This document shows positions 9,147-17,022 of a stretch of 64,000 nucleotides of DNA, piece by piece (position 1 is the first letter of the stretch; the number at the start of each line of letters is the position of its first letter). Origin of the DNA: Streptomyces sp. NWU339 (GTDB taxonomy: Bacteria; Actinomycetota; Actinomycetes; Streptomycetales; Streptomycetaceae); contig NZ_QFRK01000042.1 of NCBI RefSeq assembly GCF_003143855.1, positions 17,628 through 81,627 on the forward strand. Direction: 5' to 3'. Position numbers and translations under genes: made by a program. The notes below the pieces were generated by a model. The model did not search any database, had not been told where the DNA came from, and saw nothing but the letters and a program-made list of their open reading frames with translations.

Positions 9147-9875
9147 CTACTCCTCGGGCCGCTGGGCGACGACCAGGCGGACCCGGGGGCTGCCGTCCGG
9201 CCGCTGCCCGAAATCGGGCAGCGGGTGGAGTTCGACCCGGAATCCGGCCCGGTCCAGCTCGCGCCGGAGGTCACCGAAGCGGAGGGCGCGGTAGTACATG
9301 ACGAACGGCGGGCGCCACACCGCGTTGCGCACCCGCATCACCGCGTCGAAGCCCGTCAGCATCCAGTACGCGAGTGAGCCCGGCCGGGGCGGAGCGACCA
9401 CCGGGAAGGCGAACCGTCCCCCCGGCCGCAGCACGCGGTGGACCTGGGCGAACAGCTCCGGCAGCTCGCGCGGCAGGAAGTGGCCGAATGCCCCGAAGCT
9501 CACCACCAGATCGAAGACGGGCCCGAACGGCAGCGCCCGCGCGTCCGCCCGCACATGACCGGCCGGCGGCCCCCCGGGCCGGGTCCGCTCGCGCGCGACG
9601 GCGAGCATGCCCGCGCTGAAGTCGACGCCGGTGACGCTTCGACGGCACACCCGCGCCAGTACGTCCATGCCCGCGCCGGTGCCGCAGCACAGGTCGAGCC
9701 CCGTGTCGAACGGCCCCAGTCTCCGCAGCGTCCCGGCGGTGGCGTCGAGCACCGAGTCGGGCGTACGGAAAGGGGTGTGGTCGAACTTCGACGCGAGGAG
9801 GTCGTAGCCGCGCTCCACGGACGACAACGCCTGGACGGCGAGTTCCCGCAGACGCGGGCCTTCGGGGCTGAACAT
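9147..9875 (-). CDS. Class I SAM-dependent methyltransferase
   Basis: A 242-residue methyltransferase with the SAM-binding motif LDLCCGTGAGMD, the acidic residue at the end of beta-2 in GVDFSAGML, and HRVLRPGGRFAFPV as the post-II motif. The fold resembles UbiE/COQ5-like small-molecule methyltransferases. The N-terminal helix (VERGYDLLASKFDHTPF) is conserved in actinobacterial relatives. No neighbour suggests a pathway, so the substrate is unknown. Confidence 0.82.
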   Translation of the reverse strand: MFSPEGPRLRELAVQALSSVERGYDLLASKFDHTPFRTPDSVLDATAGTLRRLGPFDTGLDLCCGTGAGMDVLARVCRRSVTGVDFSAGMLAVARERTRPGGPPAGHVRADARALPFGPVFDLVVSFGAFGHFLPRELPELFAQVHRVLRPGGRFAFPVVAPPRPGSLAYWMLTGFDAVMRVRNAVWRPPFVMYYRALRFGDLRRELDRAGFRVELHPLPDFGQRPDGSPRVRLVVAQRPEE

Positions 9876-9963
9876 CGCATCAGCCTAGACCCAGGCGTTG
9901 CCCGAAGGGCCGAGGAGCTAGCCTCGTGCGCACCTGTGCGATCCGTTGATGTGAGGAGCTGTG

Positions 9964-10362
9964 ATGCGGGCATTCCGTGAGGCTGTCGAGGCGCACGACA
10001 TGGACGCCGCCGAAGCGCTGCTGGCCGAGGACGTCGTCTTCACCAGCCCGGTCGTCTTCAAGCCCTACACCGGCAAGCCGATCACGGCGGCGATCCTGCG
10101 CACGGTGGCGGAGGTCTTCGAGGACTTCCGGTACCTCCGGGAGATCAACGACGTGAACGGCCGCGACCACGCGCTCGTCTTCTCCGCGCGGGTGGGTGAC
10201 CGCGAGATCGAGGGCTGCGACTTCATCCATGTCGACGACGACGGCCGTATCGACGAATTCACCGTGATGGTGCGCCCGTTGTCCGGCGCGCAGGCACTCG
10301 CGGCCGCCATGGGCGCGCAGTTCGAGAAAATCGCGCGTGAGGAGCGGGACCGCTTGGCCTGA
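9964..10362 (+). CDS. SnoaL/NTF2-like small protein
   Basis: A 132-residue cone-shaped alpha+beta barrel protein of the NTF2/SnoaL superfamily: REAVEAHDMDAAEALLAEDVVF is the usual opening helix-strand, followed by KPYTGKP and FIHVDDDGRIDEFTVMVRP. Family members are isomerases, cyclases, dehydratases or binding proteins; nothing here fixes which. GAGGAG at 9953-9958 sits 5 bp before the ATG at 9964 but only 2 bp before an overlapping GTG at 9961, so I take the ATG. A hairpin follows about 50 bp downstream. Confidence 0.78.
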   Translation: MRAFREAVEAHDMDAAEALLAEDVVFTSPVVFKPYTGKPITAAILRTVAEVFEDFRYLREINDVNGRDHALVFSARVGDREIEGCDFIHVDDDGRIDEFTVMVRPLSGAQALAAAMGAQFEKIAREERDRLA

Positions 10363-10414
10363 GCACACTCGGGAACGGCGGAGCACCGCCCGATCGCCCG
10401 ACCGGCTCCGTCCC

Positions 10415-10443
10415 AGGGCCCGCCGACCGCCCCGGCGGGCCCT
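10415..10443 (+). terminator. Hairpin between the SnoaL-like gene and rho
   Basis: An 11-bp perfect stem (10415-10425 with 10433-10443) and a 7-nt loop, followed by a short pyrimidine run. It would end transcription from the SnoaL-like gene and isolate the rho leader. Confidence 0.7.
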
Positions 10444-10554
10444 TCTCCGGCTCTCCGGCTCGTACACCGTCGCCCTCGACCGCGCTCTCGCGCCCCGTGG
10501 TACCTTGGCGGCAGCACTCGTTCAGCGCCTCCACGCACACCGCAGGCGTCGGTG

Positions 10555-10598
10555 CCTTTCCTCTCTTTCTTCTTTTGTTCTTCTCTCTCTTTTTCACC
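10555..10598 (+). promoter_or_regulatory. Pyrimidine-rich leader tract upstream of rho, candidate rut site
   Basis: Forty-four nucleotides contain only two purines (G10577 and A10596) and are mostly T/C, against a strongly G-rich background. C/U-rich skew continues more weakly to about 10800, directly before the rho-like gene at 10810. Rho binds unstructured C/U-rich RNA (rut), and rho genes in other bacteria are autoregulated by attenuation in the leader. I infer the same here. The long in-frame opening in this region (F, S, L, P codons) is a by-product of the composition. Confidence 0.6.
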
Positions 10599-10809
10599 GG
10601 TTCATCGGTTCGCCGATCCGCCCGTCGTTTCCGACCGGCCGTCCGGCTTTCCACACCACCTCGTGAGCAGGGCTTCATCGCCACGGCCGAGGTGCTGTTT
10701 CCCGCAGCCCAGGGTGGCAGACGCACCCTCCGGCACGGTTCCCCCTTTCCTTCGTACGTCCGTTCCGCCGCATGTTCTTCCCCCGTCGTCCACGAAAGGT
10801 CCGACCTCC

Positions 10810-11961
10810 GTGACCACCACCGCACTCCCCCGCCCCTCCGTCCACCAGCAGCCCCGGCCCGTCAGCGGTGTCCTCGACATCGACGCGGCCGGGAAGGCGC
10901 AGCTGCGGGCCGGCACCTGCCTGCCCTCCCCGTCCGACCCCGCCGTCTCCCCCGCGCTGGTCCGCCGGCACGGCCTGCGCAAGGGCGATCACGTCGAGGG
11001 GCTGCGCGGCGACCGGCGCGGTCTCACCGAGGTCGCCCGGGTCAACGGCCGTACGCCCGACGCCCTGCGCCACCGGCCGCACTTCGGGGACCTGACACCG
11101 CTTCACCCGCGGGAGCGGCTGCGCCTGGAGCACCCCGCGTCCGGTCCGGCCGGGCGCCTCGTCGATCTGCTCGCGCCCGTCGGCAAGGGGCAGCGCGGTC
11201 TGCTCGTGGCCCCGCCGAAGACCGGCAAGACCGTTCTGATCCAGCAGCTCGCGGCGGCCGTGGCGGGCAACCACCCCGAGTGCCGGCTGATGGTCGTACT
11301 GCTCGACGAGCGTCCCGAGGAGGTCACCGACATGCGGCGCTCGGTGCGCGGCGAGGTGTACGCCTCGACCTTCGACCGGCCCGCGCAACAGCACATCGCT
11401 CTTGCCGAGCTGGTGATCGAGCGGGCCAAACGGCTGGTCGAGGCGGGCGAGGACGTCGTCGTCCTGCTCGACTCGCTGACCCGGCTCTGCCGGGCGTACA
11501 ACAACGCCGCGCCCTCCGGTGGCCGCACCATGAGCGGTGGTGTCGACACGTCCGCGCTGATCGGGCCGAAGCGGTTCTTCGGCGCCGCCCGCAAGGCGGA
11601 GGAAGGCGGCTCGCTCACGATTCTCGCCTCGGCCCTGGTGGAGACCGGCTCCCGCGCCGACGAGTTCTACTTCGAGGAGCTCAAGGGCACCGGCAACATG
11701 GAGCTCCGGCTGAGCCGCGAAGCGGCCTCCCGCCGGCTGTTCCCGGCCGTCGACATCGTCCCGTCCGGCACCCGTCGCGAGGAACTGCTGCTCACCCCCG
11801 GGGAGTTGACGGCCGCACGCGGCCTGCGGCGGGTTCTGCGGCCCCGGGACGGGCAGGCGGCCGGCCTGGAAACCCTGCTGGAGCGGATACGGGAGACCCC
11901 CGACAACGCGACCTTCCTCCGGCGCGTCCGGCCGACCCTGCCCGGTGGCCGGCCGACGTGA
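10810..11961 (+). CDS. rho: Short paralogue of transcription termination factor Rho
   Basis: A 383-residue Rho ATPase/helicase. Visible motifs are the P-loop APPKTGKT (134-141), DERPEEVTDM with the catalytic glutamate, Walker B VVVLLDSLTRL, the Q-loop region SGGVDTSAL and the R-loop region GTGNMELRLSR. A short RNA-binding domain precedes it (TCLPSPSDPAVSP, LRKGDHVEGL). Housekeeping Streptomyces Rho carries a long Arg/Asp/Gly-rich N-terminal insertion and is much larger; this protein lacks it and is probably a second Rho. GTG 10810 has GAAAGG upstream, and translation from the pyrimidine tract would add unconvincing residues. Loss of the extension may alter RNA preference. Confidence 0.9.
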   Translation: MTTTALPRPSVHQQPRPVSGVLDIDAAGKAQLRAGTCLPSPSDPAVSPALVRRHGLRKGDHVEGLRGDRRGLTEVARVNGRTPDALRHRPHFGDLTPLHPRERLRLEHPASGPAGRLVDLLAPVGKGQRGLLVAPPKTGKTVLIQQLAAAVAGNHPECRLMVVLLDERPEEVTDMRRSVRGEVYASTFDRPAQQHIALAELVIERAKRLVEAGEDVVVLLDSLTRLCRAYNNAAPSGGRTMSGGVDTSALIGPKRFFGAARKAEEGGSLTILASALVETGSRADEFYFEELKGTGNMELRLSREAASRRLFPAVDIVPSGTRREELLLTPGELTAARGLRRVLRPRDGQAAGLETLLERIRETPDNATFLRRVRPTLPGGRPT

Positions 11962-12044
11962 CGGCGTGCGGCATCCGGGTGCTCGCGAAGGGCCTCCGGC
12001 CCGGTCACCACGGCCCTCCAGGGTTCCATTCCTACGTTTGCCGT

Positions 12045-13235
12045 ATGGCTATCGGATTTGCTTCACGGGCTGCCGTGTCCACCTGCGCCCTCTGCACGGC
12101 GGGCCTGCTGGCGCTCGCACCCGCCGCGGCGACCGCCGGTACGCGTCCGAACCCCGCGCCGCAGGCCGGCTCCGGAGCACGCGCCGCGCCGGACTCACTG
12201 CTGTACCGCTCCGGCACACAGGTGCGCCCGCGCGCCGAAGCACCCGAGGTCCCGGAGCTGTCCGCCCGATCGTGGCTGGTGGCCGACGCCGACTCCGGCG
12301 AGGTGCTCGCGGCGCACGACGCGCACCGCAGGCTGCCGCCCGCCAGCACGCTGAAGACCCTGTTCGCCCTCACCGTGCTGCCCGTCCTGCCGGGCGGCCT
12401 CCGGCACACCGTCAGCGAGGAGGAACTCTCGGACATCGGCCCCGGCAGCAGCCGCGTCGGGGTCGCCGAGGACCACACCTACCGGATCTCCGACCTGTGG
12501 AACGGGGTCTTCCTCAGCTCCGGCAACGACGCCGTGCACGTCCTGGCCGCGCTCAACGGCGGCTGGCGGGTCACCGCCGAGCGGATGCAGGAAAAGGCCC
12601 GCGCCCTGGGTGCCCACGACACCTGGGTGAGGTCGCCCGACGGCTACGACGCTCCCGGCCAGGTGTCCTCGGCGTTCGACCTGGCCGTCTTCGGCCGGGC
12701 GGGACTGCACAGCCCTGACTTCGCGCGGTACTGCTCCCGCGTGGAAGCGATGTTCCCCGGCCGTGACGGCGGATCGTACGGGATCCTCAACACCAACCGG
12801 CTGCTCACCGGCGCCGACGGTGTGGAGCGCTACCCCGGCCTCGTCGGGATCAAGAACGGCTACACCAGCAATGCCGGCAACACCCTCGTGGCGGCCGCCC
12901 GCAGGGACGGGCACACCCTCGTGGCCACGGTCCTCAACCCCCGGTCGGGCGGCGGACACACCGTGTACGAGGAGGCACGCGCGCTGCTGGACTGGGGGTT
13001 CGAGGCGTCCGGCCGGGTCGATCCGGTGGGGTCGCTGGACGCCCTGCGGGCCACGTCGCTGCCGGGACCCCGGGGCCGACCCGCGGCCGGTCCGACCCCG
13101 GCTTCGGCCCCCGAGGCACGGGACGCCGAGCCGGAGCGGCCGGTGGCGTGGACGATCACGTGCACCGCGCTGCTGGGCGCGGCGGGCGTGGCGCTGTTCC
13201 TGCGGCTCAGGTGGGGCCCGACCGTACCGGGGTGA
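12045..13235 (+). CDS. D-alanyl-D-alanine carboxypeptidase (DacA-type PBP), membrane-anchored
   Basis: A 396-residue penicillin-binding protein of the S11 family. It has a signal peptide (to about residue 31), the acylation tetrad S101-T-L-K104, the SGN motif at 159-161, and a C-terminal hydrophobic anchor (TITCTALLGAAGVALFL) with a short basic tail. The third motif reads K270-N-G instead of the common KTG. The enzyme should trim the terminal D-Ala of peptidoglycan pentapeptides outside the membrane. No ribosome site precedes ATG 12045, so the start may be leaderless. The enclosing frame begins far upstream inside rho and is an artefact. Confidence 0.88.
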   Translation: MAIGFASRAAVSTCALCTAGLLALAPAAATAGTRPNPAPQAGSGARAAPDSLLYRSGTQVRPRAEAPEVPELSARSWLVADADSGEVLAAHDAHRRLPPASTLKTLFALTVLPVLPGGLRHTVSEEELSDIGPGSSRVGVAEDHTYRISDLWNGVFLSSGNDAVHVLAALNGGWRVTAERMQEKARALGAHDTWVRSPDGYDAPGQVSSAFDLAVFGRAGLHSPDFARYCSRVEAMFPGRDGGSYGILNTNRLLTGADGVERYPGLVGIKNGYTSNAGNTLVAAARRDGHTLVATVLNPRSGGGHTVYEEARALLDWGFEASGRVDPVGSLDALRATSLPGPRGRPAAGPTPASAPEARDAEPERPVAWTITCTALLGAAGVALFLRLRWGPTVPG

Positions 13236-13256
13236 TTCCCCGCCCGCGCGGACCGC

Positions 13257-14273
13257 TCACCGCGCACCGGACCGGTCGAGCGGGGCGAGCGCGGGTGCGA
13301 GGCGGACATCGCCGACCGGGCGGCCGCCGCCGAGCAGCGGTTCGCCCGCGAATCCGGTGAGCAGGGCCGGGTCGACACCGGCCCGGGCGAGGGCGGCGGC
13401 GGTCACCGGGACACGTGCCCGGCCTGCGCCGTCGGAGATCTTCACGGCCACGGCACGGCCGTCGGGCAGGGCTGCGACCTGGACGCCCTCGTAGCCGTCC
13501 TTGGCGAGCAGCCCGGGAACGGTCCGCATCAGGGCGGCGACGTCCCGGCCGGAGCCGGAGGCCATCTCGGGGTGCTCCCGCATCGCGTCGGCGACCCGGG
13601 CCTCGGGGGTGCCGGGCGCGGCGGTGATGACGCGGGCGGCGGCACGGGCGAGTCCGTGCAGGGAGACGGCGAACAGGGGCGCGCCGCAGCCGTCGACGGT
13701 CACCCGGGCGACGCGCTGCCCGGTGAGCTCCTCGACGCTCGCGGCGATCGCCCGCTGGAGGGGGTGGGTGGGCTCGAGGTAGTCGTCGAGGGACCAGCCG
13801 TTGAGCTTCGCGGTGAGCAGCATGGCGGCGTGCTTGCCGGAGCAGTTCTGGGCGAGCCGGGAGGGCGGGCGGCCGTCGCGCACCCAGGCGTCCCGCACGG
13901 CCGGGCCGAGCGGGAGGTCCGGGACGTTGCGCAGGTGGTCCTCGGTGAGTCCGGCACCCGCGAGGACGCGCCGGACACCGGCGAGGTGGCGTTCCTCGCC
14001 GGAGTGGCTGGCCGCGGCGAGGGATAGCAGTTCACCGTCGAGCGGCAGCCCGGCGCGCACCATGGCGACGGTCTGGACGGGCTTGAGCGCGGAGCGCGGG
14101 TAGCAGGCGGCCTCGATGTCACCGAGCCGGAGCCGGACCTCGCCGTCGGCGCCGAGGACGACGGCGGAACCGTAGTGGACGCCCTCGACGACCCCGCCGC
14201 GGACCAGGTGGGCGACGGGGGCGTGGAGGGGTTCGCGGACCGGGGGTGCGGCCGCGGGGGGAGGAATGTTCAT
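13257..14273 (-). CDS. L-asparaginase II family protein
   Basis: A 338-residue protein of the asparaginase II family (distinct from the classic E. coli-type fold). Conserved stretches are YPRSALKPVQ, ASHSGEERHL, NCSGKHAAML, HPLQRAI, VDGCGAPLF and LAKDGYEGVQ. It should hydrolyse L-asparagine to aspartate and ammonia in the cytoplasm; no signal peptide is seen. ATG 14273 lies within a short tandem duplication that repeats its upstream GGAAG ribosome site. The FadR-type regulator gene ends 23 bp upstream on the same strand, so the pair is probably an operon in which the regulator controls asparagine use. Confidence 0.88.
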   Translation of the reverse strand: MNIPPPAAAPPVREPLHAPVAHLVRGGVVEGVHYGSAVVLGADGEVRLRLGDIEAACYPRSALKPVQTVAMVRAGLPLDGELLSLAAASHSGEERHLAGVRRVLAGAGLTEDHLRNVPDLPLGPAVRDAWVRDGRPPSRLAQNCSGKHAAMLLTAKLNGWSLDDYLEPTHPLQRAIAASVEELTGQRVARVTVDGCGAPLFAVSLHGLARAAARVITAAPGTPEARVADAMREHPEMASGSGRDVAALMRTVPGLLAKDGYEGVQVAALPDGRAVAVKISDGAGRARVPVTAAALARAGVDPALLTGFAGEPLLGGGRPVGDVRLAPALAPLDRSGAR

Positions 14274-14321
14274 CAGGATCGGTCTTCCGTGGTGGTTCAG
14301 GATCGGTCTTCCGTGGTGGTG
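14274..14321. repeat. 24-bp tandem duplication at the regulator/asparaginase junction
   Basis: Two adjacent 24-bp copies (14274-14297 and 14298-14321), differing only in the last base, cover the stop codon of the FadR-type gene and the region before the asparaginase ATG. On the minus strand each copy contains the same GGAAGACCGATCCTG element, so the ribosome site is duplicated. Confidence 0.9.
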
Positions 14322-15034
14322 TCCGTGGAAGTGTGCGCGCCCGGCGGGCGGACGATGGCGGCGAGAGTCGTCTCGACGCGGTCGAGATGGTGGGACATCG
14401 CCGCGAGGGCGTCGTCCTCGGAGCCGTCGGTCAGCGCCTCCACGATCGCCCGGTGCTCGCGGTTGGAGTGCTCGCGCCGGTCCCCCAGCTGGTTCAGGAA
14501 GGCGGACTGGCGGGCCAGCGCGTCCCGGATCTCCTCGATGACCCGGCGGAACACGGGGTTCTGGGTGGACTCGGCCACGGCGAGGTGGAAAAGAGTGTCC
14601 ATGGCGACCCACGCGGTGGTGTCGGTCTCCCGGTCCATCCGGTCCAGCAGGTGGTTCAGCAGGTCGAGGTTCTCGGGGGTGCGCCGCCGGGCCGCGTACC
14701 GGGCGACCGGGAGTTCGACGTGGCGGCGCACTTCCAGCAGGTCACCGGCCGCGTAGTCGCCGAACCTGGGCTCTCCCACCGCATCGGCCACGACGAAGGT
14801 GCCCTTGCCGGTCCTGGACACGGTCAGGCCCATGGTCTGCAGTGCCCGCAGGGCCTCGCGCAGCACCGGCCTGGAGACCCCGAGGGTGCGGCACAGCTCC
14901 GCCTCGGAGGGAAGTTTGTCGCCGATCGCGTACGCGCCCCGCTCGATGGCGTCGCGAAGGTGGGAGAGAACCGCTTCCATCGCGCTCACGCGGCGCGGCC
15001 CCGCCCCACCTGTCTGGCTGTCTGACAGGTTCAC
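14297..15034 (-). CDS. FadR/GntR-family transcriptional regulator
   Basis: A 245-residue GntR-family repressor of the FadR subgroup. The N-terminal winged helix shows IGDKLPSEAELCRTLGVSRPVLREAL and the wing TGKGTFVV. The C-terminal FCD domain is all-helical, with metal-site-type residues in FHLAVAEST and EHRAIVEALTDG. I start at GTG 15034. A longer frame opens with TTG 15070, but that codon is part of a TTGACA -35 box, and the -10 places the transcript start at the GTG, implying a leaderless mRNA. It precedes asparaginase on the same strand and is divergent from the desaturase, so it may control either. Confidence 0.88.
   Translation of the reverse strand: MNLSDSQTGGAGPRRVSAMEAVLSHLRDAIERGAYAIGDKLPSEAELCRTLGVSRPVLREALRALQTMGLTVSRTGKGTFVVADAVGEPRFGDYAAGDLLEVRRHVELPVARYAARRRTPENLDLLNHLLDRMDRETDTTAWVAMDTLFHLAVAESTQNPVFRRVIEEIRDALARQSAFLNQLGDRREHSNREHRAIVEALTDGSEDDALAAMSHHLDRVETTLAAIVRPPGAHTSTDTTTEDRS
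15013..15030. promoter_or_regulatory. Palindrome with flanking half-site, candidate FadR-type operator
   Basis: CTGTCTGACAG (15020-15030) is a perfect palindrome around a central T, preceded by a second TGTCTG half-site near 15013. It lies at the first codons of the leaderless regulator gene, where bound protein would block RNA polymerase, so autorepression is plausible. Confidence 0.45.
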
Positions 15035-15041
15035 GGAAGTG

Positions 15042-15070
15042 ATCGTGCGGGCGAACGCGGGGGCTGTCAA
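15042..15070 (-). promoter_or_regulatory. Promoter for the FadR-type regulator (leaderless)
   Basis: On the minus strand a perfect TTGACA (15065-15070), a 17-bp spacer and CACGAT (15042-15047) form a housekeeping-type promoter. The expected start point falls at or next to GTG 15034, so the transcript would have no leader. Confidence 0.72.
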
Positions 15071-15169
15071 GCAGGGGGCGGCCCGGTGTGCGCGGTGGGG
15101 CTACCCACCCCCTCGTTCCGGGGGTCGACATCATTCTGCGGCCGGGCAACCGTTCACATACTCAAGTGC

Positions 15170-16216
15170 ATGGCCAACCCAACGGTGCTCACCGGAACCC
15201 CGCTCACACGCGACCGCGAGAAGGGGAGCGACTTCGCCGAACTGTCGCGGCGCATAGCCGCAGAAGGGCTGCTCAGGCGCCGCCCGCTCTACTACACCCT
15301 GCGCTTCGGGGCCCTGGCCCTCGCACTCGCGGGAGGGGTGACCGCCTTCCTCCTCCTGGGCGACAGCTGGAGCCAGCTGCTCGTCGCGGCGGCCCTGTCC
15401 GTGGTCTTCGGGCAGCTCGCACTCGCCGCGCACGACCTGGCGCACCGCCAGGTGTTCTCCCGTCGGCGCCCCAGCGAAGTCGGTGGTCTGCTGGTGGCCG
15501 ACGTGCTGCTGGGCATGAGCTACGGCTGGTGGATGAACAAGCACACCCGCCACCACGCGAATCCCAACCACGAGCAGAAGGACCCGGATGTCGCCCCCGA
15601 CCTCCTGGTCTGGTCACGACGCCAGGCGAGCCGGGCCCAGGGCATCGCGCGGTTCATCGGAAAGCACCAGGCGGCGTTGTTCCTTCCGATGCTGACGTTG
15701 GAGGGACTCAATCTGAGTTTCAGCAGCTTCAGGGCGCTGCGCAGCCCGTCGGTGAAGCGGCCGGTGCTGGAGGGGACGCTGCTCGTCGCCCACTTCGCCC
15801 TGTACTTCGGTGGCCTGTTCACGGTGCTCTCCCCCGGCAAGGCGCTCGCTTTCCTCGCCGTCCACCAGGGTCTGTTCGGGATCTACCTCGGCTCGGTGTT
15901 CGCCCCCAACCACAAGGGCATGCCGATGATCGAGGAGGGGACGCGCCTGGACTTCCTGCGCCGTCAGGTCCTCACCTCCCGCAACGTCAGGGGCGGTGTG
16001 TTCGTCGACGTCTTCATGGGCGGGCTGAACCACCAGATCGAGCACCATCTCTTCCCCAGCATGCCCACGCCCGCCCTCGGCCGGGCCCAGGTCATCACCG
16101 AGCGGTACTGCGCGGAACTGGGCATCCCGTACTGCCGGACAGGGCTGTTCGCCTCGTACGGCACGGCACTGCGCCACCTCAGGAGCGTGGGGGAACCACT
16201 GCGCGAGGCCCGCTGA
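15170..16216 (+). CDS. Membrane fatty acid desaturase
   Basis: A 348-residue integral membrane di-iron desaturase. The three histidine boxes are H88-DLA-H92, HTRHH (125-129) and NHQIEHH (287-293). Hydrophobic segments lie at about 46-65, 68-90, 104-122 and 205-255. The QIEHH form of the third box occurs in acyl-lipid desaturases including front-end types; no cytochrome b5 domain is fused. It should introduce a double bond into membrane acyl chains. No ribosome site precedes ATG 15170; CATACT 7 bp upstream could be the -10 of a leaderless transcript. The divergent FadR-type regulator shares the 135-bp intergenic region and is a candidate controller. Confidence 0.9.
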   Translation: MANPTVLTGTPLTRDREKGSDFAELSRRIAAEGLLRRRPLYYTLRFGALALALAGGVTAFLLLGDSWSQLLVAAALSVVFGQLALAAHDLAHRQVFSRRRPSEVGGLLVADVLLGMSYGWWMNKHTRHHANPNHEQKDPDVAPDLLVWSRRQASRAQGIARFIGKHQAALFLPMLTLEGLNLSFSSFRALRSPSVKRPVLEGTLLVAHFALYFGGLFTVLSPGKALAFLAVHQGLFGIYLGSVFAPNHKGMPMIEEGTRLDFLRRQVLTSRNVRGGVFVDVFMGGLNHQIEHHLFPSMPTPALGRAQVITERYCAELGIPYCRTGLFASYGTALRHLRSVGEPLREAR

Positions 16217-16264
16217 GGGGGCTGCGGCTCGCACGCGCGGCGGCGGAAGCGGCCGGGACGTCCG

Positions 16265-16639
16265 TCACGCCCACAGCGCGTCGGCCAGGGCCGTGCCGGC
16301 GAACGCCGCGCCCAGCCCGGCCGCGACGCTCGCCACGACGTTCACGGCGGCATAGCGGACGGCCCCCGCCTCGGCGAGGCGGAGGGTCTCGTAGGAGAAG
16401 GTCGAGTACGTGGTCAGGGCGCCGCACAGACCTGTTCCGAGCAGCAGCTGGAGGTGCGAACTCGCGGCGCCCTCCGCCGCCGCGCCGGTGAGCAGGCCGA
16501 GCGTCAGGCAGCCGGCCACGTTCACCGTGAAGGTCCCCCAGGGGAACACCGAGTCGTACCGGGACTGCACCGCGCGGTCGGTGAGGTAGCGCAGGGGTGC
16601 CCCGATGACGGCGCCGAGGACGACCAGCAGCCAGTTCAC
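16265..16639 (-). CDS. crcB: FluC/CrcB fluoride channel subunit (distal copy)
   Basis: A 124-residue, four-helix membrane protein of the FluC (CrcB) family of dual-topology fluoride channels. Landmarks are GAPLRYLTDR, the PWGTFTVNVAGC helix with the conserved Asn, and GLCGALTTYSTFSYE with the Phe-box and central TTxST motif. It exports fluoride that leaks into the cell. Its GTG start overlaps the DUF190 stop (GTGA), and a second FluC gene lies upstream in the operon, so the channel is probably a heterodimer, as in other Gram-positives. Confidence 0.92.
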   Translation of the reverse strand: MNWLLVVLGAVIGAPLRYLTDRAVQSRYDSVFPWGTFTVNVAGCLTLGLLTGAAAEGAASSHLQLLLGTGLCGALTTYSTFSYETLRLAEAGAVRYAAVNVVASVAAGLGAAFAGTALADALWA

Positions 16640-17022
16640 GGCCCTTCGCCCTTCGTCCCGGGAGCGGCGGGAGGGCCGGGAGGGCGTTCGTGGCCCGGGT
16701 ACCGGACCACCTCGCAGGCCTCGAGGGTCACCAGGCCCTCGGTGACGAGCGCGTCGAGCTCGGGCAGGAAGGCCCGTACCCGCTCCTCGGTGTCGACGAC
16801 GACCACCGCCACCGGCAGGTCCTCGCTCAGGGACAGCAGCCGGGAGGTGTGGACGAGCGAGGAGGCGCCGAATCCCTCGATGCCGCGGAAGACGCTGGCG
16901 CCCGCCAGTCCCGCCGCGTGGGCCCGGTGGACGATCTCCGAGTAGAGAGGCCGGTGGTGCCAGGTGTCGTTCTCGCCGATGAACACGGTCAGGCGCAGCG
17001 CACTGCCGGTCAGCCCTGTCAT
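16636..17022 (-). CDS. DUF190 protein between two FluC genes
   Basis: A 128-residue DUF190-family protein with a ferredoxin-like/PII-like alpha-beta pattern (LRLTVFIGENDTW, HRAHAAGLAGASVFRGI, LPVAVVVVDTEERV). The function of DUF190 is not established; its PII-like fold and frequent linkage to FluC suggest a regulatory ligand-binding partner. The ATG has a perfect AGGAGG 5 bp upstream. Its start overlaps the upstream FluC stop (ATGA) and its stop overlaps the downstream FluC start (GTGA), so all three are translationally coupled. A C-terminal Pro/Gly tail is disordered. Confidence 0.85.
   Translation of the reverse strand: MTGLTGSALRLTVFIGENDTWHHRPLYSEIVHRAHAAGLAGASVFRGIEGFGASSLVHTSRLLSLSEDLPVAVVVVDTEERVRAFLPELDALVTEGLVTLEACEVVRYPGHERPPGPPAAPGTKGEGP

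Noticed and set aside
10497..12044. Long plus-strand frame joining the rho region to the carboxypeptidase
   Set aside because: It overlaps rho in another frame; the signal peptide and family start at ATG 12045.
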